Assembly: GCA_038245725.1 (NCBI GenBank)
Contig: JBBRSD010000006.1
Location: forward strand, 117,276 to 181,275
Source of the DNA: JBBRSD01 sp038245725
GTDB taxonomy: Bacteria; Actinomycetota; Coriobacteriia; Anaerosomatales; JAAXUF01
Reading direction: 5' to 3'
Length of the DNA stretch: 64,000 nt
Below are positions 25,876-34,703 of this stretch, in pieces; within the stretch, counting starts at the first letter, position 1; each line of letters begins with the position of its first letter. Made by a program: the position numbers and the translations under genes. Below the pieces are notes generated by a model that did no database searches, was not told the origin of the DNA, and saw nothing but the letters and a program-made list of their open reading frames with translations.

Positions 25876-26184
25876 GTGCCAGACAACGTCCTGCGGTTCG
25901 GTCCTGAGATCTTCTCGGTCATAGCGGGCACTCTCGTCTTCCTCGGCGCAGCGCTGGCATTCGCATTCAAGTACAGGGTGAGCGCCTCGAGGGCGGGTGA
26001 ATCGGGGCATCGACCGGCAGCTGACCAGAAGCAAGCCGAGAAGGTGAGCCCGGACGGATTCATCGACAGCTTCGCGGGCGTTATCTCCGAGGCGGGCGGC
26101 GGCGTGCCGTTCACCGCATGGGTAATCATGGGCGTGACGATGGTCTGCTACGTCGCGTATCTCTTCTTCAACTGGGTAGGGTGA
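25876..26184 (+). CDS. Two-helix membrane protein of the oxidase operon
   Basis: A 102-residue protein with a GTG start 2 bases after the preceding stop. Transmembrane segments at about 11-31 and 78-100 flank a polar linker (GESGHRPAADQKQAEKVSPDG). I do not recognise it. The position and the C-terminal helix (TAWVIMGVTMVCYVAYLFFNW) suggest an accessory or structural oxidase subunit. Confidence 0.55.
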   Translation: MPDNVLRFGPEIFSVIAGTLVFLGAALAFAFKYRVSASRAGESGHRPAADQKQAEKVSPDGFIDSFAGVISEAGGGVPFTAWVIMGVTMVCYVAYLFFNWVG

Positions 26185-26190
26185 CAGGCG

Positions 26191-26538
26191 ATGCCGTATG
26201 TCTACGAAGTCTCGTTCGAGATTAGCCCAGAGCAGATGACGCAGCTTGAGATCGGCCAATCGCTCGAGCGGCTCGTCGGCTTCATGAAAGTTCGCCTGCC
26301 TGTTCAGCCTGGGTTCGTCTTCGCAGACGCGTGGTACTCCGTCGACGACCCGGACAAGACTCGTGTGGTAACACGGAGCGAGTGGAGCGACTGGACCGAC
26401 TTGGTCGGCCACCGGTCGTCATCGCTCTTGGAAGACCACGTCTTCGAGGAGTTCGAACCGCACGTAAAGCATGGCGACGTCGCCATCCGGACGTACGCTG
26501 AAGTAGGCAGCGGTCCTTTCTCGGCGCGCCATGGCTGA
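26191..26538 (+). CDS. Small protein with a dimeric alpha-beta barrel-like appearance
   Basis: A 115-residue soluble protein: MPYVYEVSFEISPEQM, a central EWSDWTDLVGHRSS and VAIRTYAEVG strands. The alternation of strands and helices recalls antibiotic-biosynthesis-monooxygenase-type ferredoxin-like folds, but no signature residue confirms this. Its last 8 bases overlap the ccoI start. The function in the oxidase operon is unknown. Confidence 0.5.
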   Translation: MPYVYEVSFEISPEQMTQLEIGQSLERLVGFMKVRLPVQPGFVFADAWYSVDDPDKTRVVTRSEWSDWTDLVGHRSSSLLEDHVFEEFEPHVKHGDVAIRTYAEVGSGPFSARHG

Positions 26539-28948
26539 GTGCGCTACCTGCGAACTCTGTGGAATGGAGCCTGTGGGCGACCCGGTTATCCGGGTCGTCT
26601 GCGGCTCTCCGCACTGCTTCGACACCGATGACTGCGCGCGGCTATACGGCAACGCCGCCGAGGCCGGCATGCTCGAGCAGGTGCTGGCCGATCCGCCCGA
26701 GCACCGCCTGGGCTTGATCGAGCGGTTGGGCCTTCACCACAAGACCGCGTTCTTCAGGCTCGATGGGATGTGGTGCGCCGCATGCGCGAAGGTCTCCGAG
26801 CGAGTGCTGAAGCAGGGCGAAGGCGTCTCCGACGCTCAAGTTAGCTTTGCCGCGGGCAAGGGGCGAATCGACTACGACCCGCGCGTGACCGACATAGAAG
26901 AACTCATGCATCGCGTCGGCAAGCTGGGATACAGCGCCACGCTCGAGGGCAATGAGGAGTCGCAGAAGACCTCAGACGCCGAGGAGCGACTCCTGCTTCA
27001 GATGCTGGTCGCTTTCGCATTCGGCATGCAGGAGATGGTGCTCTACATCGTGCGCCTGTACTCGGCGTACGGGGCCGGAGACTTCGGGTCGTCGCAGGTG
27101 CGCATGTTGCAGCTGCTCGCGGCGATCTTGGCGACGCCGGCGCTGTTCTACGGCGGCTACACGTTCCTGCGGGGCGCGAGCCAGGAGCTGCGCACTCGGA
27201 CGCCGGGGATGAACACGCTCGTGGCGCTGGGCACGCTTTCGGCGTTCTCGTATAGCGTATGGGCGACGGCGGTGGGCGGCTATGCGACGTACTTCGACTC
27301 GGTGACGATGATCGTGCAGTTCGTCGTTCTCGGCCGGTACATCGAAATGGTGGGCGGTTCTCGGGCGCGCAAGGATGTTCGCGGCCTGATGGAGCTGCAG
27401 CCGAAACGCGCGTGGGTACGCGCCTCGGACGCGTCGCTGGTCGAGACGCCGTCGTGGCAGGTCAAGCCGGGTGCGGTCATCGTCGTGAAGCCGGGCGAGC
27501 GCGTGCCGCTCGACGGCGAGGTGCTCGAAGGCTCCGGCCATGCCGATGAGTCGCTGCTCACCGGCGAGCCGGTCGCCGTGTCCAAGACGGCTGGCTGCAC
27601 GCTGTGGGCCGGGACGATGCTGGTCGATGGCGCCCTGACCGCGACGGTCGTGCGCGACCTCGACGGCTCGCGGCTTTCAAGCATCCGCACACTCGTGGAG
27701 CACACGCTCGAAAGCCGCGCTCCCGTCGAGCGTCTGGCCGATCGCGTGTCGCTCTACCTGACCGTCGGCGTGATCCTGCTCGCGCTCGTTACCGGGGTCG
27801 GCTGGGTGCTTGCCGGCGCTTCGGCAGCGCGCGCGCTCATCACGGCCGTTGCCGTGCTCGTCGTAGCCTGTCCGTGTGCGCTCGGGCTCGCAACGCCCCT
27901 CGCGATCAGCGTCGCCCTGGGCAACACCGCCCGAGAAGGCGTGCTCGTCCGCAACGGCGCCGCTCTGGAGACCGCTGGCCAGACCAACCTCGTCGTGCTC
28001 GACAAGACCGGCACGGTGACGCTCGGCCGGCTCCAGGTGGCCGGCACCGAGGGCGACAGCCGAGAGGAGCTGCTTGCCGCCGCCGTAGCAGCCGAGCAGT
28101 TCTCGGAACACCCACTTGCCCGGGCGATCGTGAGCGCAAGCGAGCCGCCAGTAGCCGCACGCGAGTTCGTTTCGCAGGCGGGCTTGGGCGTCTCGGCAGT
28201 GCTTGGCGCTGACGGCACACGCGTGGCGGTGGGCCGGGTGGAGCTCATGCCCGGGCAGCCATCGGCTGCGCTCCTCGAGTCAGCGAGCGCGCGCGAGGCG
28301 GACGGCGAGACGGTGGTGTGGGTGAGCCGCGGCGAGGCGGTCGCGGGCTTCATCGCGCTGCGCGACGAGATCGACGGAAGCGCGCGATCTGCCGTGCGAG
28401 AGATCGTCGCGCGAGGGCTGGGGCCGGTGATGCTGTCCGGCGACAGCGAGAAGACGACCCGAGCCGTCGCCGCGGAGCTGGGGATCGAGCGCTTCGAGGC
28501 GCGCCTCACGCCCGAGATGAAGGCCCAGGCTGTGGGCGCGCTTCAGGCTGGCGGCGCTCGCGTGGTGATGGTGGGCGACGGGGTCAACGACGCGCCTTCG
28601 CTCGCTCGCGCCGACATCAGCATCACCGTAGCGGGCGGCGCCGACATCGCGGGTCAGACGTCCGACATCGTCTTGAACCGCGCCGATCTCGAACTCGTTC
28701 CATGGTTCCTCGTCGCTTCGGCGCAGACGCGCCGCATCATCCGCCAGAACCTCGGCTGGGCGATCTGCTACAACGCCGTCGCGCTGCCGCTGGCTGCCTT
28801 CGGCGTCATCACGCCAGCGGTGGCCGCCGCCGCGATGGCATGCAGCAGCCTGCTCGTCGTTGGGAACTCGCTGCGGCTGCGCCGTCTGCTTCGACGAGTG
28901 AAGCCGGCGATGAGTTCGGCGGTCCCGGCCGTCGCCCCCGCGCAGTAG
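26531..28948 (+). CDS. ccoI: CcoI/FixI-type copper-transporting P1B ATPase
   Basis: An 805-residue ATPase. The N-terminus is a Cys-rich metal-binding region (CATCELCGMEP, with more Cys to residue 35), followed by an HMA domain with GMWCAAC (C82, C85). Eight transmembrane helices include the CPC motif at about 447-449 (VACPCALGLATPLAI). DKTGTVTLG is the phosphorylation site and MVGDGVNDAPSLA the hinge. The Cys-rich plus single HMA layout and the oxidase context favour CcoI, which exports copper for CuB assembly, over detoxifying CopA. Confidence 0.88.
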   Translation: MAECATCELCGMEPVGDPVIRVVCGSPHCFDTDDCARLYGNAAEAGMLEQVLADPPEHRLGLIERLGLHHKTAFFRLDGMWCAACAKVSERVLKQGEGVSDAQVSFAAGKGRIDYDPRVTDIEELMHRVGKLGYSATLEGNEESQKTSDAEERLLLQMLVAFAFGMQEMVLYIVRLYSAYGAGDFGSSQVRMLQLLAAILATPALFYGGYTFLRGASQELRTRTPGMNTLVALGTLSAFSYSVWATAVGGYATYFDSVTMIVQFVVLGRYIEMVGGSRARKDVRGLMELQPKRAWVRASDASLVETPSWQVKPGAVIVVKPGERVPLDGEVLEGSGHADESLLTGEPVAVSKTAGCTLWAGTMLVDGALTATVVRDLDGSRLSSIRTLVEHTLESRAPVERLADRVSLYLTVGVILLALVTGVGWVLAGASAARALITAVAVLVVACPCALGLATPLAISVALGNTAREGVLVRNGAALETAGQTNLVVLDKTGTVTLGRLQVAGTEGDSREELLAAAVAAEQFSEHPLARAIVSASEPPVAAREFVSQAGLGVSAVLGADGTRVAVGRVELMPGQPSAALLESASAREADGETVVWVSRGEAVAGFIALRDEIDGSARSAVREIVARGLGPVMLSGDSEKTTRAVAAELGIERFEARLTPEMKAQAVGALQAGGARVVMVGDGVNDAPSLARADISITVAGGADIAGQTSDIVLNRADLELVPWFLVASAQTRRIIRQNLGWAICYNAVALPLAAFGVITPAVAAAAMACSSLLVVGNSLRLRRLLRRVKPAMSSAVPAVAPAQ

Positions 28949-28957
28949 AATCGCAGG

Positions 28958-29530
28958 ATGCCGAGAACCCCCGGACCCGACACGTGGGTCGCCATCGATT
29001 TCGAGACCGCAACGCGCGAGGCGAACAGCGCCTGCGCGCTGGGGCTCGCGATCGTGCGCGACGGCCGCATCGAGCGGACCGAGTCGTGGCTCATCCAGCC
29101 GCCGTTCAACGAGTACGAGTACCGCAACATGCTCGTTCACGGCATCACGCCCGAGGACACCGCGGTCGCGCCGGACTTCGCCGAGGTGTGGTGGGAGGTC
29201 GCGCCACTGCTCGCCGAGGGGCCGCTGCTCGCGCACAACGCCCCCTTCGACATCCGCGTGCTGCGCGCACTCATCGCGAGCCACGAGCTCGTCGCCCCCA
29301 GCTACGAGTACGTCTGCACCGTGAACCTCGCCCGCCGCGCCTTCCCCGAGCTGCGGCGCCACACGCTCGACGCGATGTGCGACCACTGCGGAATCGCGCT
29401 GATGCATCACGATGCGGCGTCTGACGCGGCTGCGTGTGCGAGCCTCGCGCTCGCCTGCGCCGACGCGGCAGGCGTGCCCTCGATCGCCGAGGCGGTCGAC
29501 GCGCTCGGCGTGAGAGTGAGCCGGCTCTAG
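28958..29530 (+). CDS. DnaQ-like 3'-5' exonuclease
   Basis: A 190-residue DEDDh exonuclease domain: VAIDFETA (Exo I), LLAHNAPFDIRVL (Exo II) and HHDAASDAAACASLALA (Exo III). It resembles the stand-alone exonuclease/PolC-epsilon-like proteins of Actinobacteria, which degrade single-stranded DNA or RNA. It lies 9 bases after ccoI but has no obvious functional link. Confidence 0.82.
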   Translation: MPRTPGPDTWVAIDFETATREANSACALGLAIVRDGRIERTESWLIQPPFNEYEYRNMLVHGITPEDTAVAPDFAEVWWEVAPLLAEGPLLAHNAPFDIRVLRALIASHELVAPSYEYVCTVNLARRAFPELRRHTLDAMCDHCGIALMHHDAASDAAACASLALACADAAGVPSIAEAVDALGVRVSRL

Positions 29531-29639
29531 AAGATCGCCCTGTTGCCGGGGAGCGCGGGTCTGGGTAGTCTCCCATCAGGAGCCGATCGTCGACAGCGAT
29601 TCTGACGTCGGGCGCTGTCCTGGAGGGGGAGGACTCTTC

Positions 29640-30659
29640 ATGAGCGACCAAGGCTACGACCCGCAGCAGCCGGGAGTTCCAGCGCCGCCGCCAGCTTACC
29701 CACCGCCAGGCACTCAGCCGTATGCGCCGCCGGGCGCTCCCGCGTACGGCCAGCCGCCGCTGCAGCCGCCTGCGCAGCCGAAGAAGAGCCGCGCCGGCCT
29801 CATCATCCTCGTCATCTCGCTCCTCGCGCTGTGCGGGATAGTGAGCTGCGGTGTCGTGGGACTCGGGCTATACAAGGTTGGTTCTAAGGCCGTGGACGTT
29901 GGGCAGGCCGAAGCCCACTACTCTGCAGCACTCGCCTCGGTCGACAAGGCGGGCACCGCGCTCAAGAGCGCCGGGAGCGGCGCATCTCCGGCGAAAGTGG
30001 CCGCAGTGACCTCGAGTGCGGACGGGGCGCTCCGTACGGCGCGCGACGAGATCGCCTCGGCGAAAGGGATCGTGGGCGGGTGGAGCCAGTCGCCGGGCAG
30101 AACGGACTATCTCGGGAGTCTCGCCGCCGCCACAAAGACGATGGATGTGATGCAGAACATGGTCGCCTACCTCAAGACCGCCGGCGCAATGCTTTCGATG
30201 AGCTCGCAAGCGGGCGCCAAGGCGAAGGCGGGCAACGACGCACTGAACGCCGCGATACACGCCGGGAACCAGAGCAATTACTCCAAGATGCGTTCCAAGG
30301 GCCAGTTGGCCTCGACCGACTTCACCGCCGCCGCGGTGCTCTTCCGACAGGCTCACAAGCTCGACCCCTCAGCAGGACTCGACAAGGCCGCGAGGTATTG
30401 CGACGCACGAAAGAAGCAGGCCGACATCGTCATTCGCATGGCCTCAGAAGGACACCGCATCAGCGCGTACAACCGCGACGTCAACAAGATGAACGCGCAA
30501 GGTCGAGCCGCCGACAGGGTCGGCACACCGGCGATCGCCGCGGACCGGACCTGGGCGACGAAACGGCTTGCAGGTATGGAGGCGGCGATCACATCCGCCT
30601 CGCAGAAGGCCGACGAGCTGCACACGAAGGCGCTGCAGGAACTCGGCAGCGGCAAGTAG
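29640..30659 (+). CDS. Proline-rich N-terminus, single-pass membrane protein
   Basis: A 339-residue protein. Residues 1-48 are rich in Pro/Gly/Tyr/Gln (QQPGVPAPPPAYPPPG...) and probably cytoplasmic. One transmembrane helix lies at about 55-80 (LIILVISLLALCGIVSCGVVGLGLY). The remaining 255 residues are mostly helical and outside the membrane. GGAGGGGGAGGA precedes the ATG. No domain recognised. The layout (Pro-rich tail, TM, extracytoplasmic helical domain) is common in Actinobacteria and does not define function. Confidence 0.6.
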   Translation: MSDQGYDPQQPGVPAPPPAYPPPGTQPYAPPGAPAYGQPPLQPPAQPKKSRAGLIILVISLLALCGIVSCGVVGLGLYKVGSKAVDVGQAEAHYSAALASVDKAGTALKSAGSGASPAKVAAVTSSADGALRTARDEIASAKGIVGGWSQSPGRTDYLGSLAAATKTMDVMQNMVAYLKTAGAMLSMSSQAGAKAKAGNDALNAAIHAGNQSNYSKMRSKGQLASTDFTAAAVLFRQAHKLDPSAGLDKAARYCDARKKQADIVIRMASEGHRISAYNRDVNKMNAQGRAADRVGTPAIAADRTWATKRLAGMEAAITSASQKADELHTKALQELGSGK

Positions 30660-30683
30660 GGCCTTCGTCCTTGGGTGACACCA

Positions 30684-30714
30684 GTGACCGGGCGGTGACG
30701 AACCGCCCGGTCAC
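30684..30714 (+). terminator. Strong hairpin after the Pro-rich membrane protein gene
   Basis: Perfect 13-bp arms GTGACCGGGCGGT and ACCGCCCGGTCAC around GACGA, followed by TTGTCGTT. The T tract is weak, but the position 25 bases after the stop supports a terminator. Confidence 0.6.
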
Positions 30715-30794
30715 TTGTCGTTGCCCTGCGGTTTCGCGCACCTCGCGGGATCACCCCGAACGCGGAGGGATCGCTGGGCGAGGCTGTTCTGGCG

Positions 30795-30835
30795 CGCACT
30801 ATTCGCATATTGCGACACACATTAGTGCGTAATAC
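30795..30835 (+). promoter_or_regulatory. Nested inverted repeats over the promoter of the redox operon
   Basis: TCGCA-TAT-TGCGA (30803-30815) lies inside a wider repeat CGCACTA (30795-30801) / TAGTGCG (30823-30829). The outer arm touches TAATAC (30830-30835), a plausible -10. This looks like an operator for a dimeric regulator placed across the promoter of the operon starting at 30889. No regulator gene is adjacent. Confidence 0.45.
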
Positions 30836-30888
30836 CGGCTCCTTTCGGACGTATGCTGACTTCCACGCACCCGGAAAGGAGGTCGACA

Positions 30889-31380
30889 TTGGCTGAGTCC
30901 CCAACAGATGCACGGACGGAATCGGTCACGCCACTGCTCCAACGTGCCGTCGAGATCGACGTCGCGAGTAGGTTCCACAGAGTTCTGAAGGAACGCTTGG
31001 GAGAAGACGAGGCGAACTGCATCCTCACGGAAGTCGTTGACGGTCTCGCCGAATCAGCGGCAGCGACTTGGCGCGCGCGGGGCGCGGAGTCGACCTTGGC
31101 GGGCCTCTGGAAGATATGGGGCTTCCTCGGCGGGGAGGGTCGACTCGACCTCCACTTGGACGAGCTGTCAGAGGGCCGGCTCCGGTTCCACGTCGACCAC
31201 TGCGCGTACGCCGATATGTATCGGTCCCGCGGCCAAGAAGAGATCGGGATCGCATTCAGCTGTCGGCGCGACGCCCCTTTTGCGAAGGCGTTGATCCCCG
31301 CAGTTCGCGTCGAACAGTCCAAGACCATTCTCGAAGGCAACGCCCGCTGCGAATTCGTGTACTCCCTGGAGGATCAATGA
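30889..31380 (+). CDS. L-2-amino-thiazoline-4-carboxylate hydrolase-like protein
   Basis: A 163-residue protein with a TTG start 6 bases after a perfect GGAGG (30878-30882). The C-terminal half fits the ATC hydrolase family: FHVDHCAYADMYRSRGQEEIG, then DAPFAKALIPAVRVEQSKTILEG, then CEFVY, comparable with the family pattern CxYxxxF...G...P.I.L.RTQTIMEGxxxCDFRY. The founding enzyme opens a thiazoline ring to make cysteine, but most homologues have no known substrate. It is the first gene of a six-gene operon with flavin and Fe-S proteins. Confidence 0.7.
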   Translation: MAESPTDARTESVTPLLQRAVEIDVASRFHRVLKERLGEDEANCILTEVVDGLAESAAATWRARGAESTLAGLWKIWGFLGGEGRLDLHLDELSEGRLRFHVDHCAYADMYRSRGQEEIGIAFSCRRDAPFAKALIPAVRVEQSKTILEGNARCEFVYSLEDQ

Positions 31381-31838
31381 AACTACCGGAGGATCTGATT
31401 GCGAGGCTGAAGGGTGGCGCGCCGGGAACCTTCGTCGCCTACCTCGCCACATCTCAGCGCGAGGGGCGCACGAACGTGCTCGCGTCTCCGTTCACCGATG
31501 TGGTCGATAACGAGTACGTGCTCCTGCCGGACTTGTTCGCGCAGAAGACCAAGGTGAACCTCAACGAGAATCGCGCGGCGTCGCTCTCCTTCGCCTCCGA
31601 TGAGGGCTCGTCGGCGTGGGTGCTCGAAGGGCGTGCCGACATCATCCAGTGGGGACATCCACGCTCGTTCAAGCTGTTCGGCCTGGCCGCCGGCGAAGTG
31701 CTCGACAAGTGGGGCGATTGGGACGAGGGAGTGGAGCCTGTGCTCGATGCGCCCGAGATGGCGTCGAGGCCCACCGTGTTTGCCCAGCGCGGCGTGATCG
31801 TCTTCAAGCCCGAGCGCGTAATGGAGGCCTCAGCATGA
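31377..31838 (+). CDS. Pyridoxamine 5'-phosphate oxidase-like FMN-binding split-barrel protein (1 of 3)
   Basis: A 153-residue PNPOx-like protein: GTFVAYLATSQREGRTNVLASPF, DNEYVLLPDLFAQKTKVNLNEN and AASLSFASDE. The 4-base ATGA overlap couples it to the hydrolase-like gene. It is closely related to the next gene; both share EYxLxxxxFAQKTxVNLNEN. Such small barrels bind FMN, F420 or heme. The cofactor here is inferred. Confidence 0.75.
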   Translation: MKLPEDLIARLKGGAPGTFVAYLATSQREGRTNVLASPFTDVVDNEYVLLPDLFAQKTKVNLNENRAASLSFASDEGSSAWVLEGRADIIQWGHPRSFKLFGLAAGEVLDKWGDWDEGVEPVLDAPEMASRPTVFAQRGVIVFKPERVMEASA

Positions 31839-32320
31839 GACTCGGACCGGAAGTGTCTAAAGCGCTGCGCACGGTGGGAGCCGGCGGCGCGGTCGTGTAC
31901 CTCACCACGTCGTCATACGACGGCAACCCCAACACCGTCGGCGAGCGCTTCGTCACTCTTTACAAGGATGAGTACATCCTCATTGCCGAGATGTTCGCCC
32001 AGAAGACCAGGGTGAACCTGAACGAGAACCCGCGGGGCGCGATCACGGTCGCTCACCCGGTCAAGGGTCGGACATGGATCTTCTCGGGACCTGCAACGAT
32101 TCTGCAGGAGGGTCACGCTCCCGACGCTCAGTGGGAGGGCCTGGATGTCGCTGAAACGCTCGCGGAGTGGGGCGACTGGGCCACCAAGGAACCTCCGTCA
32201 GAAGTCCCGCCTGACATTCGACCGCCAGCACTCGTGCAGCGTGGCGTCATCGCACTGCGCGTCACAGCTGCGACCGACTTTCATCCCGACCGCGCTGGCG
32301 AGCCACTGCGCATTGCCTGA
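31835..32320 (+). CDS. Pyridoxamine 5'-phosphate oxidase-like FMN-binding split-barrel protein (2 of 3)
   Basis: A 161-residue paralogue of the preceding protein: VVYLTTSSYDGNPNTVGERFV, DEYILIAEMFAQKTRVNLNENPRGAITV. Coupled by a 4-base overlap (ATGA). It extends further at the C-terminus. Tandem paralogues of this size may form a heteromer. Confidence 0.75.
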   Translation: MRLGPEVSKALRTVGAGGAVVYLTTSSYDGNPNTVGERFVTLYKDEYILIAEMFAQKTRVNLNENPRGAITVAHPVKGRTWIFSGPATILQEGHAPDAQWEGLDVAETLAEWGDWATKEPPSEVPPDIRPPALVQRGVIALRVTAATDFHPDRAGEPLRIA

Positions 32321-32347
32321 CACCGCCGACAAGAAGAGGAGATCACC

Positions 32348-32758
32348 ATGGCCAGGCTCACACCGAGAATGAAGAACTGGTTGACCGGACTCGGCGGACA
32401 CATCTCGACCGCATCGAGGCGGGGCGTTCCCGCGGTCGTGGTCGTGGACAGCGCAATCGCAGCATCCGACGAGACGTTGCGGTTCCCGCTGAGCGCGAAG
32501 CAGCTGGCGTACGTCTCGGCGAATCTCGCTGAGAACTCGCGCGTTGCGATCGGTCCGGGCGGGATAGGCAGCGTACGTGCGGCCTATCAGTTCAAGGGTA
32601 GCGCGCGGCTTGAGGGCGAAGACCTCGTCGTTGATATCGACGAGATCTATTCGACCAAGCCCGGCCCGGAGGCGGGCCTGCGGCTCGATGTCCTGCCATA
32701 CGAAGAAGTGCTGACGTTTGAGAGTAGCCGCTGGCGCGACGATGGCCCACCAAGGTGA
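32348..32758 (+). CDS. Pyridoxamine 5'-phosphate oxidase-like split-barrel protein (3 of 3)
   Basis: A 136-residue protein with a more divergent barrel: VPAVVVVDSAIAASDETLRFPLSAKQLAYVSANLAENSRVAIGPGG. It lacks the FAQKT motif of the two upstream paralogues. AGAGGAGA lies before the ATG. Assignment to the family rests on order of strands and on context. Confidence 0.6.
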   Translation: MARLTPRMKNWLTGLGGHISTASRRGVPAVVVVDSAIAASDETLRFPLSAKQLAYVSANLAENSRVAIGPGGIGSVRAAYQFKGSARLEGEDLVVDIDEIYSTKPGPEAGLRLDVLPYEEVLTFESSRWRDDGPPR

Positions 32759-32772
32759 AAGGTCGAAAGACG

Positions 32773-33477
32773 ATGACAGAGACTAGCCGCGGAACCGTGA
32801 AGAAGAAGGCTGTGTCCGGATCAATCGATCCTCGCTGGCCCAAGCCGACGGTCGTGAAGTGGCTCGAGATCGGAGCCATTCCTGCGATCGTCGGGCTGTG
32901 GTTTCCCGATTGGCTCGGCGCCTACGGACGAGGCAGCGCACTCCATATTCCGCCGCTCGTGGCGCCGTTCCCCCCGGTGCTGACGTACGTCGGCGCTGTG
33001 ATTCTGCTCGTCGCCTGCTACCAAGGGGTGAAGGGCATGGGATTCCACTTCAAGGGAGTGGTCGTGTCTGGGGCGCTGAGCATTGCTTCCGCGGTCGCGA
33101 GCGTTGCGGCGCAGCTCCTGGGAATGACCTCACTTTCGCTGCTCTTTACCGGTCTCGCCGGATTGTTTGCGGCCGGCTTCTTCTGGTTCACCATCGGCAA
33201 AGTCGCCGATATCACGCAGGAGTCGCGAACTCGCTTCACGTGGTGGGCGGTCGCGGTTCTGACCGTCGTCACAGCATGCGTGTACCTCGCAGGCCTATTC
33301 GTGTTCACCACAGGAGACTCGGCGACCGGAATGTCCATTCTCCGGATAGGCGTCGCGGCTCTCACTGTGACCTTCGGCTTCTGCCGATACGGCGTCTATT
33401 GCTACAAGACCCAGACCTCGATCGGCGCCGGATTCAACTCCGATCCTGACGAGCAGTACTGGGCCACGGCAAGCTAG
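32773..33477 (+). CDS. Integral membrane protein of the redox operon
   Basis: About 234 residues with six or so transmembrane helices from residue 35 onward (IGAIPAIVGLWFPDWLG, YVGAVILLVACYQGVKGMG, GALSIASAVASVAAQLLG, and others). ATG 32773 is preferred over GTG 32755. No family recognised. A few His and Tyr residues but no clear heme or metal motif. It sits between the split-barrel proteins and the ferredoxin and could be the membrane partner of an electron-transfer complex. Confidence 0.6.
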   Translation: MTETSRGTVKKKAVSGSIDPRWPKPTVVKWLEIGAIPAIVGLWFPDWLGAYGRGSALHIPPLVAPFPPVLTYVGAVILLVACYQGVKGMGFHFKGVVVSGALSIASAVASVAAQLLGMTSLSLLFTGLAGLFAAGFFWFTIGKVADITQESRTRFTWWAVAVLTVVTACVYLAGLFVFTTGDSATGMSILRIGVAALTVTFGFCRYGVYCYKTQTSIGAGFNSDPDEQYWATAS

Positions 33478-33488
33478 GGCGGGTTCCG

Positions 33489-33746
33489 ATGAGTCCGAAG
33501 CATATGCCCTGGGTGATTCCCGAGTACTGCGAAGGGTGCACATCGTGCGCCGTCGCGTGCCCGTTGGGCGGTCTTGCGATGCGACGCCTCGGGGACGACG
33601 AGCACATCCCCTGGTTGGACGACCCGGACGTCTGCACCGGCTGCGGTCGATGCGCGGACGCTTGCGGCCTGGGTGGCATCGTCATGACCGAGTGCGTGGC
33701 CGAGGCCCGGCTGAGATTCCTTGAGCGGTTCCGCGACGCGTCTTGA
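33489..33746 (+). CDS. 2[4Fe-4S] ferredoxin
   Basis: An 85-residue ferredoxin with two cluster motifs, CEGCTSCAVACPLGG (about 14-28) and CTGCGRCADACGLGG (about 49-63). The second lacks the usual Pro after its last Cys. A 20-residue loop separates them. It is the last gene of the operon and probably supplies electrons to the flavoproteins upstream. Confidence 0.85.
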   Translation: MSPKHMPWVIPEYCEGCTSCAVACPLGGLAMRRLGDDEHIPWLDDPDVCTGCGRCADACGLGGIVMTECVAEARLRFLERFRDAS

Positions 33747-33842
33747 TCTGGCCCGACCGCCGAGAGCTCTCGCAAGGAGGCGGCCCAATCGAGGTGCCGC
33801 TCTCATAAGTGGCCAGCGAGGGTCTGCGCGAACCACCCGGGT

Positions 33843-33858
33843 TGGCATATGCTTCGCG
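33843..33858 (+). promoter_or_regulatory. Sigma-54-like promoter candidate upstream of ccdA
   Basis: TGGCATATGCTTCGC has GG (33844-33845) and GC (33856-33857) exactly 10 bp apart, but the -12 box reads TCGC instead of TTGC. The GC lies 40 bases before the ccdA start, the same distance as in the two better sites at 34704 and 37859. Confidence 0.4.
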
Positions 33859-33896
33859 CAGGCGTTAGTTCGACGCCGAACACGTCAGGAGCATAC

Positions 33897-34622
33897 ATGT
33901 CTGGTTGGTCCGCCTTCCCAGTGGCCTTTGCAGCGGGTCTCATCTCGTTCCTGTCGCCATGCGTTCTGCCGCTGATTCCCGGCTATCTGTCGTTCATCAC
34001 CGGCCTCACGACGGTCGAGCTCGCCGCCGAGGATCGCAAGACATCGGCCGTCCTCGTGCCGACCCTGCTGTTCGTTCTCGGCTTCACCATCGTGTTCGTT
34101 GGGCTGGGCGCCTCGGCATCCGTTCTCGGCCAGTTCCTGTCGCAGTACCGTTTCCTGGTCGAGAGGATCGCTGGCGTGGTGGTGGTGCTCTTCGGCGTAC
34201 TGCTGCTGGGCGTCATCAAGGTGCCGTGGCTCTACGGCGAGGCACGGATGGACCTGTCCAAGTCGAGGGCGTTCGGTCGTTGGGCCGCACCAGTCATGGG
34301 GATGGCGTTCGCGGCGGGTTGGACGCCGTGCATCGGGCCGATCCTCGGGTCGATACTCGCGATCGCGGCGGCCGGGGCGAGCGTGTCGCGGGGCGTGCTC
34401 CTGTTGCTTGCGTATTCGCTCGGCCTCGGAGTTCCGTTCGTGGCGATCGGGCTGCTGATCGGCCGAGCCACTCCGCTGCTGCGGTGGTTCACGCGTCACT
34501 CGCTCGTGTTGAATCGAGTGGCGGGCGCCATCCTCATCGTGATAGGGCTGCTGATCTTCTCGGGTCGGCTTACGGTGCTTGCGTCGTTCTTGGCGCGATT
34601 CGTTCCGCATTTCCAGGTCTAG
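33897..34622 (+). CDS. ccdA: CcdA-type cytochrome c biogenesis / thiol-disulfide electron transfer protein
   Basis: A 241-residue protein with six transmembrane helices. The redox-active Cys pair lies in GLISFLSPCVLPLIPGYLSF (C22) and AAGWTPCIGPILGS (about C145). CcdA/DsbD-like proteins move electrons from cytoplasmic thioredoxin to extracytoplasmic thioredoxins that reduce apocytochrome c or other Cys sites. The unusual thioredoxin at 35309 and the many cytochromes nearby fit this role. AGGAG lies upstream of ATG 33897. Confidence 0.88.
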   Translation: MSGWSAFPVAFAAGLISFLSPCVLPLIPGYLSFITGLTTVELAAEDRKTSAVLVPTLLFVLGFTIVFVGLGASASVLGQFLSQYRFLVERIAGVVVVLFGVLLLGVIKVPWLYGEARMDLSKSRAFGRWAAPVMGMAFAAGWTPCIGPILGSILAIAAAGASVSRGVLLLLAYSLGLGVPFVAIGLLIGRATPLLRWFTRHSLVLNRVAGAILIVIGLLIFSGRLTVLASFLARFVPHFQV

Positions 34623-34703
34623 TCGCGGCTCGGGGCGTGGAGAAGGAACGCCGGCCAAGGCGTCTGGTCTCGCTGGCAAATCTGACGTCTCAAGCGCGCG
34701 ATA

